Source: an uncultured Subdoligranulum sp. (lineage in GTDB: Bacteria > Bacillota > Clostridia > Christensenellales > CAG-314). Taken from it: a stretch of 64,000 bases of DNA. Positions 16,595 to 24,122 of this stretch are shown piece by piece. Every line of letters begins with the position of its first letter. The stretch's first letter is position 1. The position numbers and the translations under genes are program-made. Below the pieces are notes generated by a model. That model ran no database searches and was not told the origin of the DNA. It worked only from the letters and a program-made list of their open reading frames with translations. Where the stretch lies: assembly GCA_902496185.1 (NCBI GenBank), contig CABUZX010000006.1, forward strand, positions 1 through 64,000, written 5' to 3'.

Positions 16595-17092
16595 TTAAAG
16601 ATCTTTGTACTTATTTATAATGCCGTTGACTTGATCTACGGTGACTTTGCCGTAAACTTCGCCGTTGACGGTCAAAACAGGAGCAAGACCACAGCAACCT
16701 ATGCAACGTGTAGCTTCAATAGAAAATTTACCGTCGGGAGTAATACCGCCCTCTTCGATATTCAATACTTGCTTAAGCTTGTCCATAACGTCTCCGCTAC
16801 CCTTTACGTAGCAAGCCGTACCCAAGCATACTGCAACGTTGTATTTGCCCTTTGGATTAAGGCTAAATTGAGAGTAAAAAGTTGCTACACCGTAAACTTC
16901 TTCAACCGGCACGTCCAAACCCTCGGCAATGCGAGTAACTACTTCTATCGGCAAATAACCGTAGATTTCCTGAGCGTGTTGCAATACAGGCATAACTGCG
17001 CCTCTTACGTTTTTGTGTTGAGCAATAACCTTGTCCAATTGCTTGCGTTGTTTTTCTGTTTCCTGAAAAGGAATTTGACAAATTTTACTCAT
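16595..17092 (-). CDS. hydC: Hydrogenase subunit HydC (NuoE-like [2Fe-2S] protein)
   Basis: 165 residues, typical for NuoE. An N-terminal helical part (AVMPVLQHAQEIYGYLP, then EEVYGVATFYSQF) is followed by a thioredoxin-like [2Fe-2S] domain. Its four cysteines lie in CLGTACYVKG near 89-94 and ATRCIGCCGLAP near 128-132. It forms the entry module with HydB. It is the first gene of the operon that ends with hydA, behind a sigma-A promoter and a GGGGG ribosome site. All ten genes run without a terminator between them. Confidence 0.94.
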   Translation of the reverse strand: MSKICQIPFQETEKQRKQLDKVIAQHKNVRGAVMPVLQHAQEIYGYLPIEVVTRIAEGLDVPVEEVYGVATFYSQFSLNPKGKYNVAVCLGTACYVKGSGDVMDKLKQVLNIEEGGITPDGKFSIEATRCIGCCGLAPVLTVNGEVYGKVTVDQVNGIINKYKDL

Positions 17093-17151
17093 TTTGTCCC
17101 CCTGTAAAATAAATTAGATATGTTTTTTAGTGCTTTTTAACACCAATTAAT

Positions 17152-17180
17152 ATTATCATAGATTTTGCTATTTTTGTCAA
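17152..17180 (-). promoter_or_regulatory. Promoter of the hydrogenase operon
   Basis: -35 TTGACA (17175-17180), 17-base spacer, -10 GATAAT (17152-17157). The leader of about 50 bases to hydC contains no clear Rex half-sites. Confidence 0.65.
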
Positions 17181-17312
17181 CCGATTTTAAGAAAATTGAA
17201 ATATTTTATTCGCCTTTTGTATAAAAATGCAGAACCATTTTTCAATATACGCCTCAACGTACTTTTATGATTAAATATTTATTCAAATCAAGCAAATTCA
17301 TAAAACTAACTA

Positions 17313-18065
17313 TCAAAATTTTTCGCGTAATGACAAATTGATCAACAACAAATCAAAGTAGGCAATCTTCAGTTCTGACGTTTTGACAACGCTTTTTTTA
17401 AGTTGGGTAAGTATGGTTTTTTGGTAAGCAAGATAACTCAAAATATCTTGAATAATTTGTTCGGTTGAATCTCCTTTAAGTTTTTCTGCAAGCGATATAG
17501 CCTCGTCGGTAGCGTCTATCCTTTCGGAAATAACGTCGTTGACGTCTCCCACGCTTTTTTCCTCTTTGTCATAATCCAAAGCAAGAGAAACTATCATAGA
17601 CAAAGTATTCCAAAAAACTTCCGTCACTTCAACGAGCATACTTTTTGATCCGTCTGAAAAAGTAAGTTTTTTTTGCGGTAAATCCCACTCGTAAACGTAC
17701 GCGCTTTCGCCCGCTTCAAGCAAGTTGTTGGCTATTGTGTTGGCGTCGGTTTTAGACAAATAAAGAGCTGCAAACACCATAAAATTATTTCCGTCCTGAT
17801 AAATCCCACCTGCTCCTCCACGCGTTTTGCAAATGGAAGAATAATAATTTGCCGAGCTTTCCGTCACGAAACTTCCGATTGCCACCCCATAAACGGTTTG
17901 CTTTTTCAAAACCACCGATTTGCTTTTGAATAAAAAGGAACAAAAAAACACCAAGATTAAAATAATCAACAAAGTTATTGCAATGGTTTTTACTCTGCTG
18001 TAAAAACTTTTGGATTTTTCCCTGACAGGTTTTTTGCGATAAACTTCCGTTTCGACGTATTTCAT
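17313..18065 (-). CDS. Single-pass membrane protein with a SPOR-like domain
   Basis: 250 residues from the ATG at 18065. The frame opens 16 codons earlier at a TTG directly against the groEL terminator, which is unlikely to be used. A basic N-terminus is followed by one membrane helix (about 28-49) and then a segment resembling a SPOR peptidoglycan-binding domain (YGVAIGSFVTESSANYYSSICKTRG and DANTIANNLLEAG). The C-terminal half is helical and acidic. No ribosome site is obvious. Proteins of this shape are often sporulation- or division-related in Clostridia, but I do not recognise a named family. Upstream (right) lies groEL; downstream is a 220-base gap before the hydrogenase promoter. Confidence 0.65.
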   Translation of the reverse strand: MKYVETEVYRKKPVREKSKSFYSRVKTIAITLLIILILVFFCSFLFKSKSVVLKKQTVYGVAIGSFVTESSANYYSSICKTRGGAGGIYQDGNNFMVFAALYLSKTDANTIANNLLEAGESAYVYEWDLPQKKLTFSDGSKSMLVEVTEVFWNTLSMIVSLALDYDKEEKSVGDVNDVISERIDATDEAISLAEKLKGDSTEQIIQDILSYLAYQKTILTQLKKSVVKTSELKIAYFDLLLINLSLREKF

Positions 18066-18111
18066 AATACTATGTATATTTATAGTTCTGTTTCTTTTGA
18101 CTAATTGCAAC

Positions 18112-18144
18112 AAAAAACCGTAAGGAATTTTCCTTACGGTTTTT
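18112..18144 (-). terminator. groEL terminator
   Basis: Perfect 14-bp stem (18113-18126 with 18131-18144), ATTT loop, and a T run on the minus strand just after the groEL stop. Confidence 0.9.
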
Positions 18145-18166
18145 AAAAAGTGTTTATTTGTATTGA

Positions 18167-19789
18167 TTAATACATATCTCCGCCCATTTGCGGTTGCGCT
18201 GGAGGCGTAGGTTCGGGGATTTCCGCCACGGCGCCTTCCGTCGTAAGCATTACACCTGCAATACTTGCGGCGTTTTGCAATGCGCTACGGGTTACCTTTG
18301 TCGGATCGATAATGCCTTTTTCTACCATATCGACGTACTTGTCGGCGTAAGCGTCATAACCGTAATTAGGTCTTCTTGCGTTGATGACGTTGTAAAGAAC
18401 TACTCCGCCGTCTACGCCTGCGTTGATTGCTATCTGACGCAATGGTTCTTTAATAGCGTTTAAAATAATGGTTGCACCTGTTTTTTCGTCCCCCTTAAGA
18501 GTAGGAATAAATGCGTTGAGTTTTTTGACTGCGGACAACAAGGCTACGCCACCACCAGGGACAATACCTTCTTCTACAGCGGCACGGGTTGCATTGAGAG
18601 CATCTTCGATACGAAGTTTCTTTTCCTTCATTTCCAACTCCGTTGCCGCGCCAACGTGAATAACGGCTACGCCACCTGCCAATTTGGCAAGTCTTTCTTG
18701 ATATTTTTCCTTATCGTATTCACTCGTGGTTTCGGCGGAAAGAGCGCGTATCTGGCGAACTCTTTGTTGAATTGCTTCCGTAGTGCCTGCGCCTTCAACG
18801 ATAATGGTGTTTTCCTTGTCAACCTTGATTTGTTTTGCTTGACCAAGCATTTCCAACGTTGCGTCTTTGAGTTCAATACCGACTTCGCTGGTGATGACCG
18901 TTCCGCCTGTCAATATTGCGATATCTTGCAACATTTCCTTACGTCTGTCACCAAAACCTGGGGCTTTGACGGCTACGCAACTGAAAGCGCCACGCAATTT
19001 GTTGAGTATAAGGGTTGTCAAAGCCTCGCCCTCAACGTCCTCGGCAATGATGAGAAGTTTTCTGCCCGTCTTTACAACTTGCTCCAACAAAGGCAAAATT
19101 TCCTGAATATTGCTAATTTTTTTGTCGGTAATAAGGATTAGAGCGTCTTCAAGTACGGCTTCCATTTTTTCCATATTAGTTGCCATATATGGAGAGCAAT
19201 ATCCTCTGTCAAATTGCATGCCTTCTACTATATTGAGTTCCGTACGCATTGTTTTGCTTTCTTCTACAGTGATTACGCCGTCGTTGCCGACTTTTTCCAT
19301 GGCGTCGGAAATAAGTTGGCCAATAACTGCGTCCCCTGCGGAAATACTTGCTACTTGAGCAATATTTGTCTTTTCGCTAACGGGCTTGCTGATGGATTTT
19401 AAACTCTCAACGCAAACTTCTACCGCTTTGTCAATACCCTTTTTGAGAACTATCGGATTTGCGCCTGCAGCAACGTTTTTGCTACCTTCCTTAATAATTG
19501 CTTGAGCCAAAACTACCGCAGTAGTCGTGCCGTCGCCTGCTACGTCGTTGGTTTTTGTGGAAACTTCCTTAATAATTTGCGCGCCCATGTTTTCAAAAGC
19601 GTCGGGAAACTCTATTTCCTTTGCAATGGTAACGCCGTCGTTGGTAATAAGCGGACTACCGTACTTGCGTTCTAAAACTACGTTACGTCCTTTAGGTCCG
19701 AGCGTAATTTTAACAACGTCTGCCAAATTGTTGATACCGTTGAGTAACGATTCTCTTGCTTGTTCGCCGTATTTAACTTGTTTTGCCAT
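18167..19789 (-). CDS. groL: Chaperonin GroEL (HSP60)
   Basis: 540 residues, the standard length. Key motifs are LGPKGRNVVLE near 31, the ATP-binding GDGTTTAVVLAQAI near 86-99, and the equatorial VPGGGVALL near 413. The tail ends GGDMY rather than with GGM repeats. It forms the double-ring ATP-dependent folding chamber capped by GroES. It follows groES by 16 bases and shares the HrcA/CIRCE-controlled promoter. A strong terminator follows. Confidence 0.98.
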   Translation of the reverse strand: MAKQVKYGEQARESLLNGINNLADVVKITLGPKGRNVVLERKYGSPLITNDGVTIAKEIEFPDAFENMGAQIIKEVSTKTNDVAGDGTTTAVVLAQAIIKEGSKNVAAGANPIVLKKGIDKAVEVCVESLKSISKPVSEKTNIAQVASISAGDAVIGQLISDAMEKVGNDGVITVEESKTMRTELNIVEGMQFDRGYCSPYMATNMEKMEAVLEDALILITDKKISNIQEILPLLEQVVKTGRKLLIIAEDVEGEALTTLILNKLRGAFSCVAVKAPGFGDRRKEMLQDIAILTGGTVITSEVGIELKDATLEMLGQAKQIKVDKENTIIVEGAGTTEAIQQRVRQIRALSAETTSEYDKEKYQERLAKLAGGVAVIHVGAATELEMKEKKLRIEDALNATRAAVEEGIVPGGGVALLSAVKKLNAFIPTLKGDEKTGATIILNAIKEPLRQIAINAGVDGGVVLYNVINARRPNYGYDAYADKYVDMVEKGIIDPTKVTRSALQNAASIAGVMLTTEGAVAEIPEPTPPAQPQMGGDMY

Positions 19790-19805
19790 TTTTTGTGCGC
19801 CTCCT

Positions 19806-20090
19806 TTACTCTACTATTGCGAGAATATCGCTTTGTTTGATAATAACTACTTCCTGACCTTCAATCTTAAATTGATTTCCGGAATAACGGGCAAACAAAA
19901 CCTTGTCACCCGGCTTGACTTGCATTAGTACTTCTTTGCCGTCCATTACGCCACCAGGACCGACTGAAATAACTTCCGCTATTTCGGACTTTTCCTGAGC
20001 GTTGGTGGGCAAAAAGAAGCTACCCTTTTTTTCCTCTGTTTGTTCGCAAATTTTTACTACTACTTTGTCAAACAACGGTTTTAAATTCAT
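19806..20090 (-). CDS. groS: Co-chaperonin GroES
   Basis: 94 residues. It begins NLKPLFDKVVVK and contains the mobile-loop region (near 17-30) and the roof-loop GPGGVMDGKEV near 53-63. The heptameric lid of GroEL. It is the first gene of groES-groEL, preceded by a GAGGT-type ribosome site, a CIRCE operator and a consensus promoter. Confidence 0.97.
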   Translation of the reverse strand: MNLKPLFDKVVVKICEQTEEKKGSFFLPTNAQEKSEIAEVISVGPGGVMDGKEVLMQVKPGDKVLFARYSGNQFKIEGQEVVIIKQSDILAIVE

Positions 20091-20138
20091 TTTATACCTC
20101 CATAAATTCTTAAATTATGTACTTGATTAATTATTGTT

Positions 20139-20165
20139 TTAGCACTCTTGCATGATGAGTGCTAA
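20139..20165 (-). promoter_or_regulatory. CIRCE operator (HrcA binding site)
   Basis: Perfect TTAGCACTC-N9-GAGTGCTAA, lying between the -10 box and groES. HrcA repression of the groES-groEL operon is expected from established knowledge; hrcA itself is outside the window. Confidence 0.97.
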
Positions 20166-20176
20166 CTCTACACATT

Positions 20177-20204
20177 ATTATATACGCCTTTTTCAGTTTG
20201 TCAA
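20177..20204 (-). promoter_or_regulatory. groES promoter
   Basis: Consensus hexamers: -35 TTGACA (20199-20204), 16-base spacer, -10 TATAAT (20177-20182). The CIRCE element starts just downstream. Confidence 0.9.
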
Positions 20205-20356
20205 GAAAAAATTCGCAGTTTTTTAAATTTTTTTTTGGGGTTTTTTGCTTTGATTTAATTTAACAAAAAACTAAAGATAGAAATTTGGTTTTTATTGTTG
20301 TGCTGTGTCGGATTGTGTGATAAAATAACTATATTATACGTTAAAGAGGTATTATT

Positions 20357-20806
20357 ATGGATAAATGGGATAAGAGGTTTATGGATATGGCAGAAGTTGT
20401 AGCCACTTGGTCAAGCTGTTTTCAAGACAACCGCAAAATCGGCGCGGTAATAGTCAAAGACAAAAGAATTTTGACCACCGGTTATAACGGAGCGCCCAGC
20501 AACGTAAAAAGCTGTACGGAAAAACAAGAGTGCATCCGTCGCAAGCTCAACATCAAAAGCGGTACCTGCCACGAATTGTGTTACGCCGTACACGCAGAAC
20601 AAAACGCCATTATTCAAGCGGCAAGATTGGGCGTTGCATTGACGGACGCAGTGCTTTATTGCACGCATCAACCTTGCGTAATTTGCGCAAAAATGATAAT
20701 AAACAGCGGCATCAAGCGCGTTGTTTTTAAACACGGCTATCCCGACGAATTTGCAATGACGCTTTTTGAAGAAGCTCAAGTCAAAGTCGAACAGTTTGTC
20801 GATTGA
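20357..20806 (+). CDS. dCMP deaminase (ComEB-like)
   Basis: 149 residues. It deaminates dCMP to dUMP for thymidylate synthesis. The zinc and proton-shuttle signature is CYAVHAEQNAI near residue 75 (HAE) with CTHQPCVICAKM near 99-108 (PCxxC). The N-terminal IGAVIVKDKRILTTGYNGAP is typical. The extra CxxxxxC-type cysteines (near 55 and 61) fit the second zinc site of ComEB-type enzymes. AGAGGT precedes the ATG. Monocistronic, with a terminator at 20844-20870. Confidence 0.93.
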   Translation: MDKWDKRFMDMAEVVATWSSCFQDNRKIGAVIVKDKRILTTGYNGAPSNVKSCTEKQECIRRKLNIKSGTCHELCYAVHAEQNAIIQAARLGVALTDAVLYCTHQPCVICAKMIINSGIKRVVFKHGYPDEFAMTLFEEAQVKVEQFVD

Positions 20807-20843
20807 TTTTTAGTCAAATTACCAAGCAAAAAATAAAAATCGC

Positions 20844-20870
20844 GAGTGTTTTGTCGACACTCCGTTTTTT
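20844..20870 (+). terminator. Terminator of the dCMP deaminase gene
   Basis: GAGTGT (20844-20849) pairs with ACACTC (20857-20862), flanked by CG/CG, followed by GTTTTTT. Confidence 0.7.
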
Positions 20871-20880
20871 GTCGACTTTT

Positions 20881-20929
20881 TTGACTAAAAATAAATATTT
20901 GATAGTATAATTTACAATGGTAAATTATA
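20881..20929 (+). promoter_or_regulatory. Chromate-transporter promoter with dyad operator
   Basis: -35 TTGACT (20881-20886) and -10 TATAAT (20906-20911) are separated by a long 19-base spacer. A perfect 10-bp inverted repeat with a 4-base centre (20906-20915 with 20920-20929) covers the -10 and the probable start site. A repressor operator is the simplest reading; the regulator is not adjacent. Confidence 0.55.
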
Positions 20930-20961
20930 TCCTTAATATAATATTTTTTTGAGAGTGTTTT

Positions 20962-21612
20962 ATGAAAAGAACAGCAAAAAATTATCTTGACTTGTTTTGG
21001 ACGTGGTTTATTATCGGACTTACTACCTTTGGCGGTGGCTACGCTATGATTGCCATTATTCAAAACAAAATCGTAGAAAAAAGAAAGTGGATTTCTAACG
21101 ACGAACTAACAAAAATAATTGCCATTGCAGAATCCACCCCCGGCCCTATCGCAATAAACAGCGCTACTTATATAGGTTACAAATTGCTGGGAGTATTTGG
21201 GAGCTTTCTTGCAACGTTGGGCGTAATTTTGCCGAGTTTTGTTATTATTTACGTTATTTCACTATTTTTTAACGACCTTTTGCAATACCAAATAGTTCAA
21301 TACGCCTTTAACGGAATAAAGGCAAGTGTTTCCGCATTGATTTTGCTCGCAGGTATCAAAATGCTTAAATCCACAAAAAAAGATTTGCTGACTTGGATTA
21401 TTTTTGGCATTACTCTTGCTTTGACAATAATCATAAACGTATTTGATTGGAACGTTTCTTCCGTATTTTTAATACTTGCAGGCGCGCTTATAGGTCTTGT
21501 CACTGTTTTTGCAACCAAAAACAAAGGAGAACCACCGCAAAATGATACGGCAGAAAACTCTCCTCAATTGCTCAATCAAAAAAATTGCGACAAGGAGGGT
21601 AAGCAATGCTGA
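20962..21612 (+). CDS. Chromate transporter half-protein (ChrA family), first
   Basis: 216 residues with about five or six membrane helices. The conserved FGGGYAMIAIIQ near 24-35 and AESTPGPIAIN near 63-73 mark a short-chain CHR protein. Short CHR proteins work as pairs of opposite membrane orientation; the second half follows with a 7-base overlap. Substrate may be chromate or another oxyanion; the family is broad and resistance cannot be inferred. The C-terminal 30 residues are soluble and Asn/Glu-rich. A GAGAG-type site precedes the ATG. Confidence 0.9.
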   Translation: MKRTAKNYLDLFWTWFIIGLTTFGGGYAMIAIIQNKIVEKRKWISNDELTKIIAIAESTPGPIAINSATYIGYKLLGVFGSFLATLGVILPSFVIIYVISLFFNDLLQYQIVQYAFNGIKASVSALILLAGIKMLKSTKKDLLTWIIFGITLALTIIINVFDWNVSSVFLILAGALIGLVTVFATKNKGEPPQNDTAENSPQLLNQKNCDKEGKQC

Positions 21613-22175
21613 CACTCTTTTGGACGTTTTTTAAAATAGGTTTGTTTACTTTTGGCGGTGGTTACGCCATGATTCCCCTTATTCAACAGGAAGTAATACA
21701 CCACAATTGGCTGTCTGAGGACGCTTTACTCAACTTTATCGGTATAAGCGAAGCTACCCCCGGTCCATTTGCAATAAATATCGCTACCTTTGTAGGTTCG
21801 TCGCAATACGGATTTTGGGGAGCCGTGTGCGCTACTCTCGGAGTAATTTTGCCGAGCTTCATCATTATTTTGCTGATTGCTTCAATTTTTACAAAGTTTG
21901 AGCAAAACAAATACGTAAAAGGCGCGTTAAGAGGTATTTCTCCCGTGGTTTGCGCGCTGATAATCGGTACGGGGTTGACGCTGTTTGTACAAAACGTTTG
22001 GAGCAATACCTACGACTTGAACTCCGCGCCACAAATAGACTTTTGCGCTTTGGCAATATCCGTCGTCGCTTTTGCGGGCAGTTTGATTTACAAAAAACTG
22101 ACCAAAAAAAATTTGTCGGCAATATTCGTTATTTTCTTTGGCGCGGTAATGGGTATAGCCCTATACTCTATTTGA
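21606..22175 (+). CDS. Chromate transporter half-protein (ChrA family), second
   Basis: 189 residues. It repeats the CHR signatures FGGGYAMIPLIQQE near 17-30 and SEATPGPFAIN near 56-66, and has about six membrane helices. The start codon lies inside the end of the first half-protein gene, with AAGGAGGG upstream, ensuring paired synthesis. Together the two make one functional transporter in the inner membrane. A weak hairpin with a T run follows. Confidence 0.9.
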   Translation: MLTLFWTFFKIGLFTFGGGYAMIPLIQQEVIHHNWLSEDALLNFIGISEATPGPFAINIATFVGSSQYGFWGAVCATLGVILPSFIIILLIASIFTKFEQNKYVKGALRGISPVVCALIIGTGLTLFVQNVWSNTYDLNSAPQIDFCALAISVVAFAGSLIYKKLTKKNLSAIFVIFFGAVMGIALYSI

Positions 22176-22223
22176 TATTTTTTGCATAATAAAATTTTTA
22201 AACAAATAAATTGCCAAACTAAA

Positions 22224-22253
22224 ATTCTGAAGTCAATAGGCCTCAGGATTTTT
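22224..22253 (+). terminator. Possible terminator after the chromate transporter genes
   Basis: Imperfect 11-bp stem around AATA (one mismatch and two G-T pairs) followed by TTTTT. Its end touches the bioY stop, which converges from the other strand. Confidence 0.45.
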
Positions 22254-22254
22254 A

Positions 22255-22821
22255 TCATTTTTTTAAACCAATCAGCGGAACAAGTTTTTTGGCAAGGAAT
22301 AAAATGACTGCGCTCAACAAAAGGTCTTTCCACAAGCCGTTAAATACTAATAGCGTCAATAAAGTCAAAATACTTGCGTCGTTCTTTAAATAAAGTTTAA
22401 AAACCAACAAGCCGTATACGCTCCCTAACGAGTAAACGACAATCAAAAAGACAGTCACAGCCACAATCAGTCTTTTGAGTTCAGGTTTGTTTCCATGTAA
22501 ATGTGGATTGGCAATTTTTCCACACAAAAAGCTACCTATCAAAAACCCCAGCAAATAACCAAAGGTCGGTTGCAAAACGTAAGCAAAGCCTCCGCCGTTA
22601 GCAAACACGGGCATACCGACAAGCCCCATCAATATATATATAGCAACGCTCAAAGCGCAAAACTCACCCAACAGCAACGACAGCAACAAAACAATTGCAA
22701 ATTGCAAAGTTATCGGAACGGGCAAAGGGATTTTTATAAATCCACCCACTACTATCAACGCCAAAGAGAGCGCAACGTACGCTAAAATTTTTGCGCCGAA
22801 TAATTTTTGTTGTTTTTTCAT
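22255..22821 (-). CDS. bioY: Biotin transporter BioY (ECF substrate-binding component)
   Basis: 188 residues with six predicted helices. The BioY hallmarks are IKIPLPVPITLQ near 28-39, LGEFCALSVAIYILMGLVG near 51-69 and PTFGYLLGFLIGSF near 86-99. It captures biotin and works alone or with the shared EcfA/A'/T energising module, which is not encoded here. Its ATG overlaps the birA stop by 4 bases, so uptake and ligation of biotin are co-expressed. Confidence 0.93.
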   Translation of the reverse strand: MKKQQKLFGAKILAYVALSLALIVVGGFIKIPLPVPITLQFAIVLLLSLLLGEFCALSVAIYILMGLVGMPVFANGGGFAYVLQPTFGYLLGFLIGSFLCGKIANPHLHGNKPELKRLIVAVTVFLIVVYSLGSVYGLLVFKLYLKNDASILTLLTLLVFNGLWKDLLLSAVILFLAKKLVPLIGLKK

Positions 22822-23621
22822 TTGATTAACCTTGCGCTGATTTCTCCGCTATCCAAGCTTTGGATAATACCGTCGGGAGTTTTTACCAATAGTTTGTAAT
22901 CTTTATTTAGTCCCACCACAATTCCGACGTCGGTTTTTTTGCCGTTTTTTAGTATATCAACCATGCATCCAACAAAAGCGAGGCGTTTAGAGTACTCTTC
23001 AAAAAGTTTTGGCGAAGTCAAATCCTGCAAAAAAGCGTAAAAGTTTTTGAGTATACAAGCAAGAAATTTGTTTTTGCCCAAACTATTTGTTAAGGCAATT
23101 TCTCCCGCAATATCCTTTATTGTTTCATCAAAACCGCCTATCGGTTTGTACAAATTGATACCTACTCCCACTACCGCGTAATTTAACGAGAGAGTTTTTG
23201 CGTCAATTGAGCCTTCTGTCAAAATTCCGCACACTTTTTTGCCATCAACCAACAAATCGTTTACCCATTTTATTTCGCAAGTTCTGGAAGTAAATTTTTC
23301 TATTGCAAAAGCAACTGCTACCGCCATAGCAACCGTAAGGTTTGTTGTGATTTGTATGGGGAGCACAGGACGAAGCAACAAGCTAAAATAAATTCCGCTG
23401 TCTTTCGGTGAAAAAAACTTGCGGTTGTACCTACCAATACCGTCGGTCTGACTATGCGCCACCATTAAATAATCTGAAATATTTTCTTCTTCGGCAATGA
23501 CTTTAAGTATTTTGTTGGTAGAAGTCACCACTTGTTTTACTTCTACTTTTTTTATCGGCAAGTCGCAAAGCAATTGCTCCAACTCTGTTTTTTGTAAATC
23601 TTTTTTTATGTTTTTATCCAT
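22818..23621 (-). CDS. birA: Biotin-[biotin carboxyl-carrier protein] ligase, no repressor domain
   Basis: 267 residues. It activates biotin with ATP and attaches it to carboxylase carrier proteins. The catalytic core shows HSQTDGIGRYNRKF (the family GRGR-type loop as GIGRYNR), WVNDLLVDGKKVCGILTE near 155-172 and a small C-terminal SH3-like domain. The N-terminal DNA-binding helix-turn-helix of repressor-type BirA is absent. There is no Shine-Dalgarno: a promoter with consensus TTGACA ends 6 bases before the ATG, predicting a leaderless mRNA for birA-bioY. Confidence 0.92.
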   Translation of the reverse strand: MDKNIKKDLQKTELEQLLCDLPIKKVEVKQVVTSTNKILKVIAEEENISDYLMVAHSQTDGIGRYNRKFFSPKDSGIYFSLLLRPVLPIQITTNLTVAMAVAVAFAIEKFTSRTCEIKWVNDLLVDGKKVCGILTEGSIDAKTLSLNYAVVGVGINLYKPIGGFDETIKDIAGEIALTNSLGKNKFLACILKNFYAFLQDLTSPKLFEEYSKRLAFVGCMVDILKNGKKTDVGIVVGLNKDYKLLVKTPDGIIQSLDSGEISARLIK

Positions 23622-23627
23622 ATTTTC

Positions 23628-23656
23628 ACTTTAACAAAAGGTAAAACTGTTGTCAA
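23628..23656 (-). promoter_or_regulatory. Sigma-A promoter placed for a leaderless start (birA)
   Basis: -35 TTGACA (23651-23656), 17-base spacer, -10 TAAAGT (23628-23633), then 6 bases to the ATG. No ribosome site. Confidence 0.6.
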
Positions 23657-23687
23657 CCAAAAAGATAAACAAGGTTGACAATAGTAT

Positions 23688-23715
23688 AAAAGCAGGCTCG
23701 CTGTTGCAAGCCTGC
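23688..23715 (-). terminator. Terminator after the thioesterase gene
   Basis: GCAGGCT (23692-23698) pairs with AGCCTGC (23709-23715); the minus strand continues with TTTTAT. It ends the greA-lysS-thioesterase transcript. Confidence 0.75.
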
Positions 23716-23721
23716 CAAAAA

Positions 23722-24111
23722 TTATTGATTGAGTTTTGCAAGCGTTTTTTCCATAAACTTGTCGTTTTGAATAATAAAACGCTCGTGAGTACCCTCTCCT
23801 ATAAGCCCCTTTTCGTCATATGCTTTTACTTCAAAAACAAGGCGCCTTCTGTCGATTTCTATCAGTTTGGCTTCGCAAGTGACTTTCATACCTATTGGAG
23901 TAGCGGCAAGGTGTTTTATCGAAACCATAGTGCCGACAGTCCCGCAACCTTCGTCAAGATGCTCCTGAACGCAATGGCGCGACGTGCCTTCCATAAATGC
24001 AATCATATAAGGCGTACCGTAAACGGGCAAAGCTCCGCTACCCAAGTTGCTTGCAGTCAATTCCTTAGTGACGGTAAGCGTCTGCGAAAAAGTAAGACCT
24101 ACTTTTAACAT
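23722..24111 (-). CDS. Hotdog-fold thioesterase, FlK-like
   Basis: 129 residues. It has a single hotdog fold with the FlK-type catalytic series: a threonine region (GTPYMIAFMEGTSRHC, residues 32-47, including the glutamate) and GTVGTMVSIKHLAATPIG with the histidine near 66. Relatives hydrolyse small acyl-CoA esters; fluoroacetyl-CoA specificity is special to FlK and should not be assumed. AAGGAG precedes the ATG. It sits 11 bases after lysS and ends at a terminator. Confidence 0.82.
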   Translation of the reverse strand: MLKVGLTFSQTLTVTKELTASNLGSGALPVYGTPYMIAFMEGTSRHCVQEHLDEGCGTVGTMVSIKHLAATPIGMKVTCEAKLIEIDRRRLVFEVKAYDEKGLIGEGTHERFIIQNDKFMEKTLAKLNQ

Positions 24112-24122
24112 AATATTTCTCC

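Noticed and set aside
17093..17152. Rex (redox regulator) operator before the hydrogenase operon
   Set aside because: The TTGGTG and CACTAA-like half-sites do not match TTGTTAA-N4-TTAACAA well enough.
18066..18113. TTG start for the SPOR-like protein
   Set aside because: It abuts the groEL terminator stem; the methionine at 18065 is more plausible.
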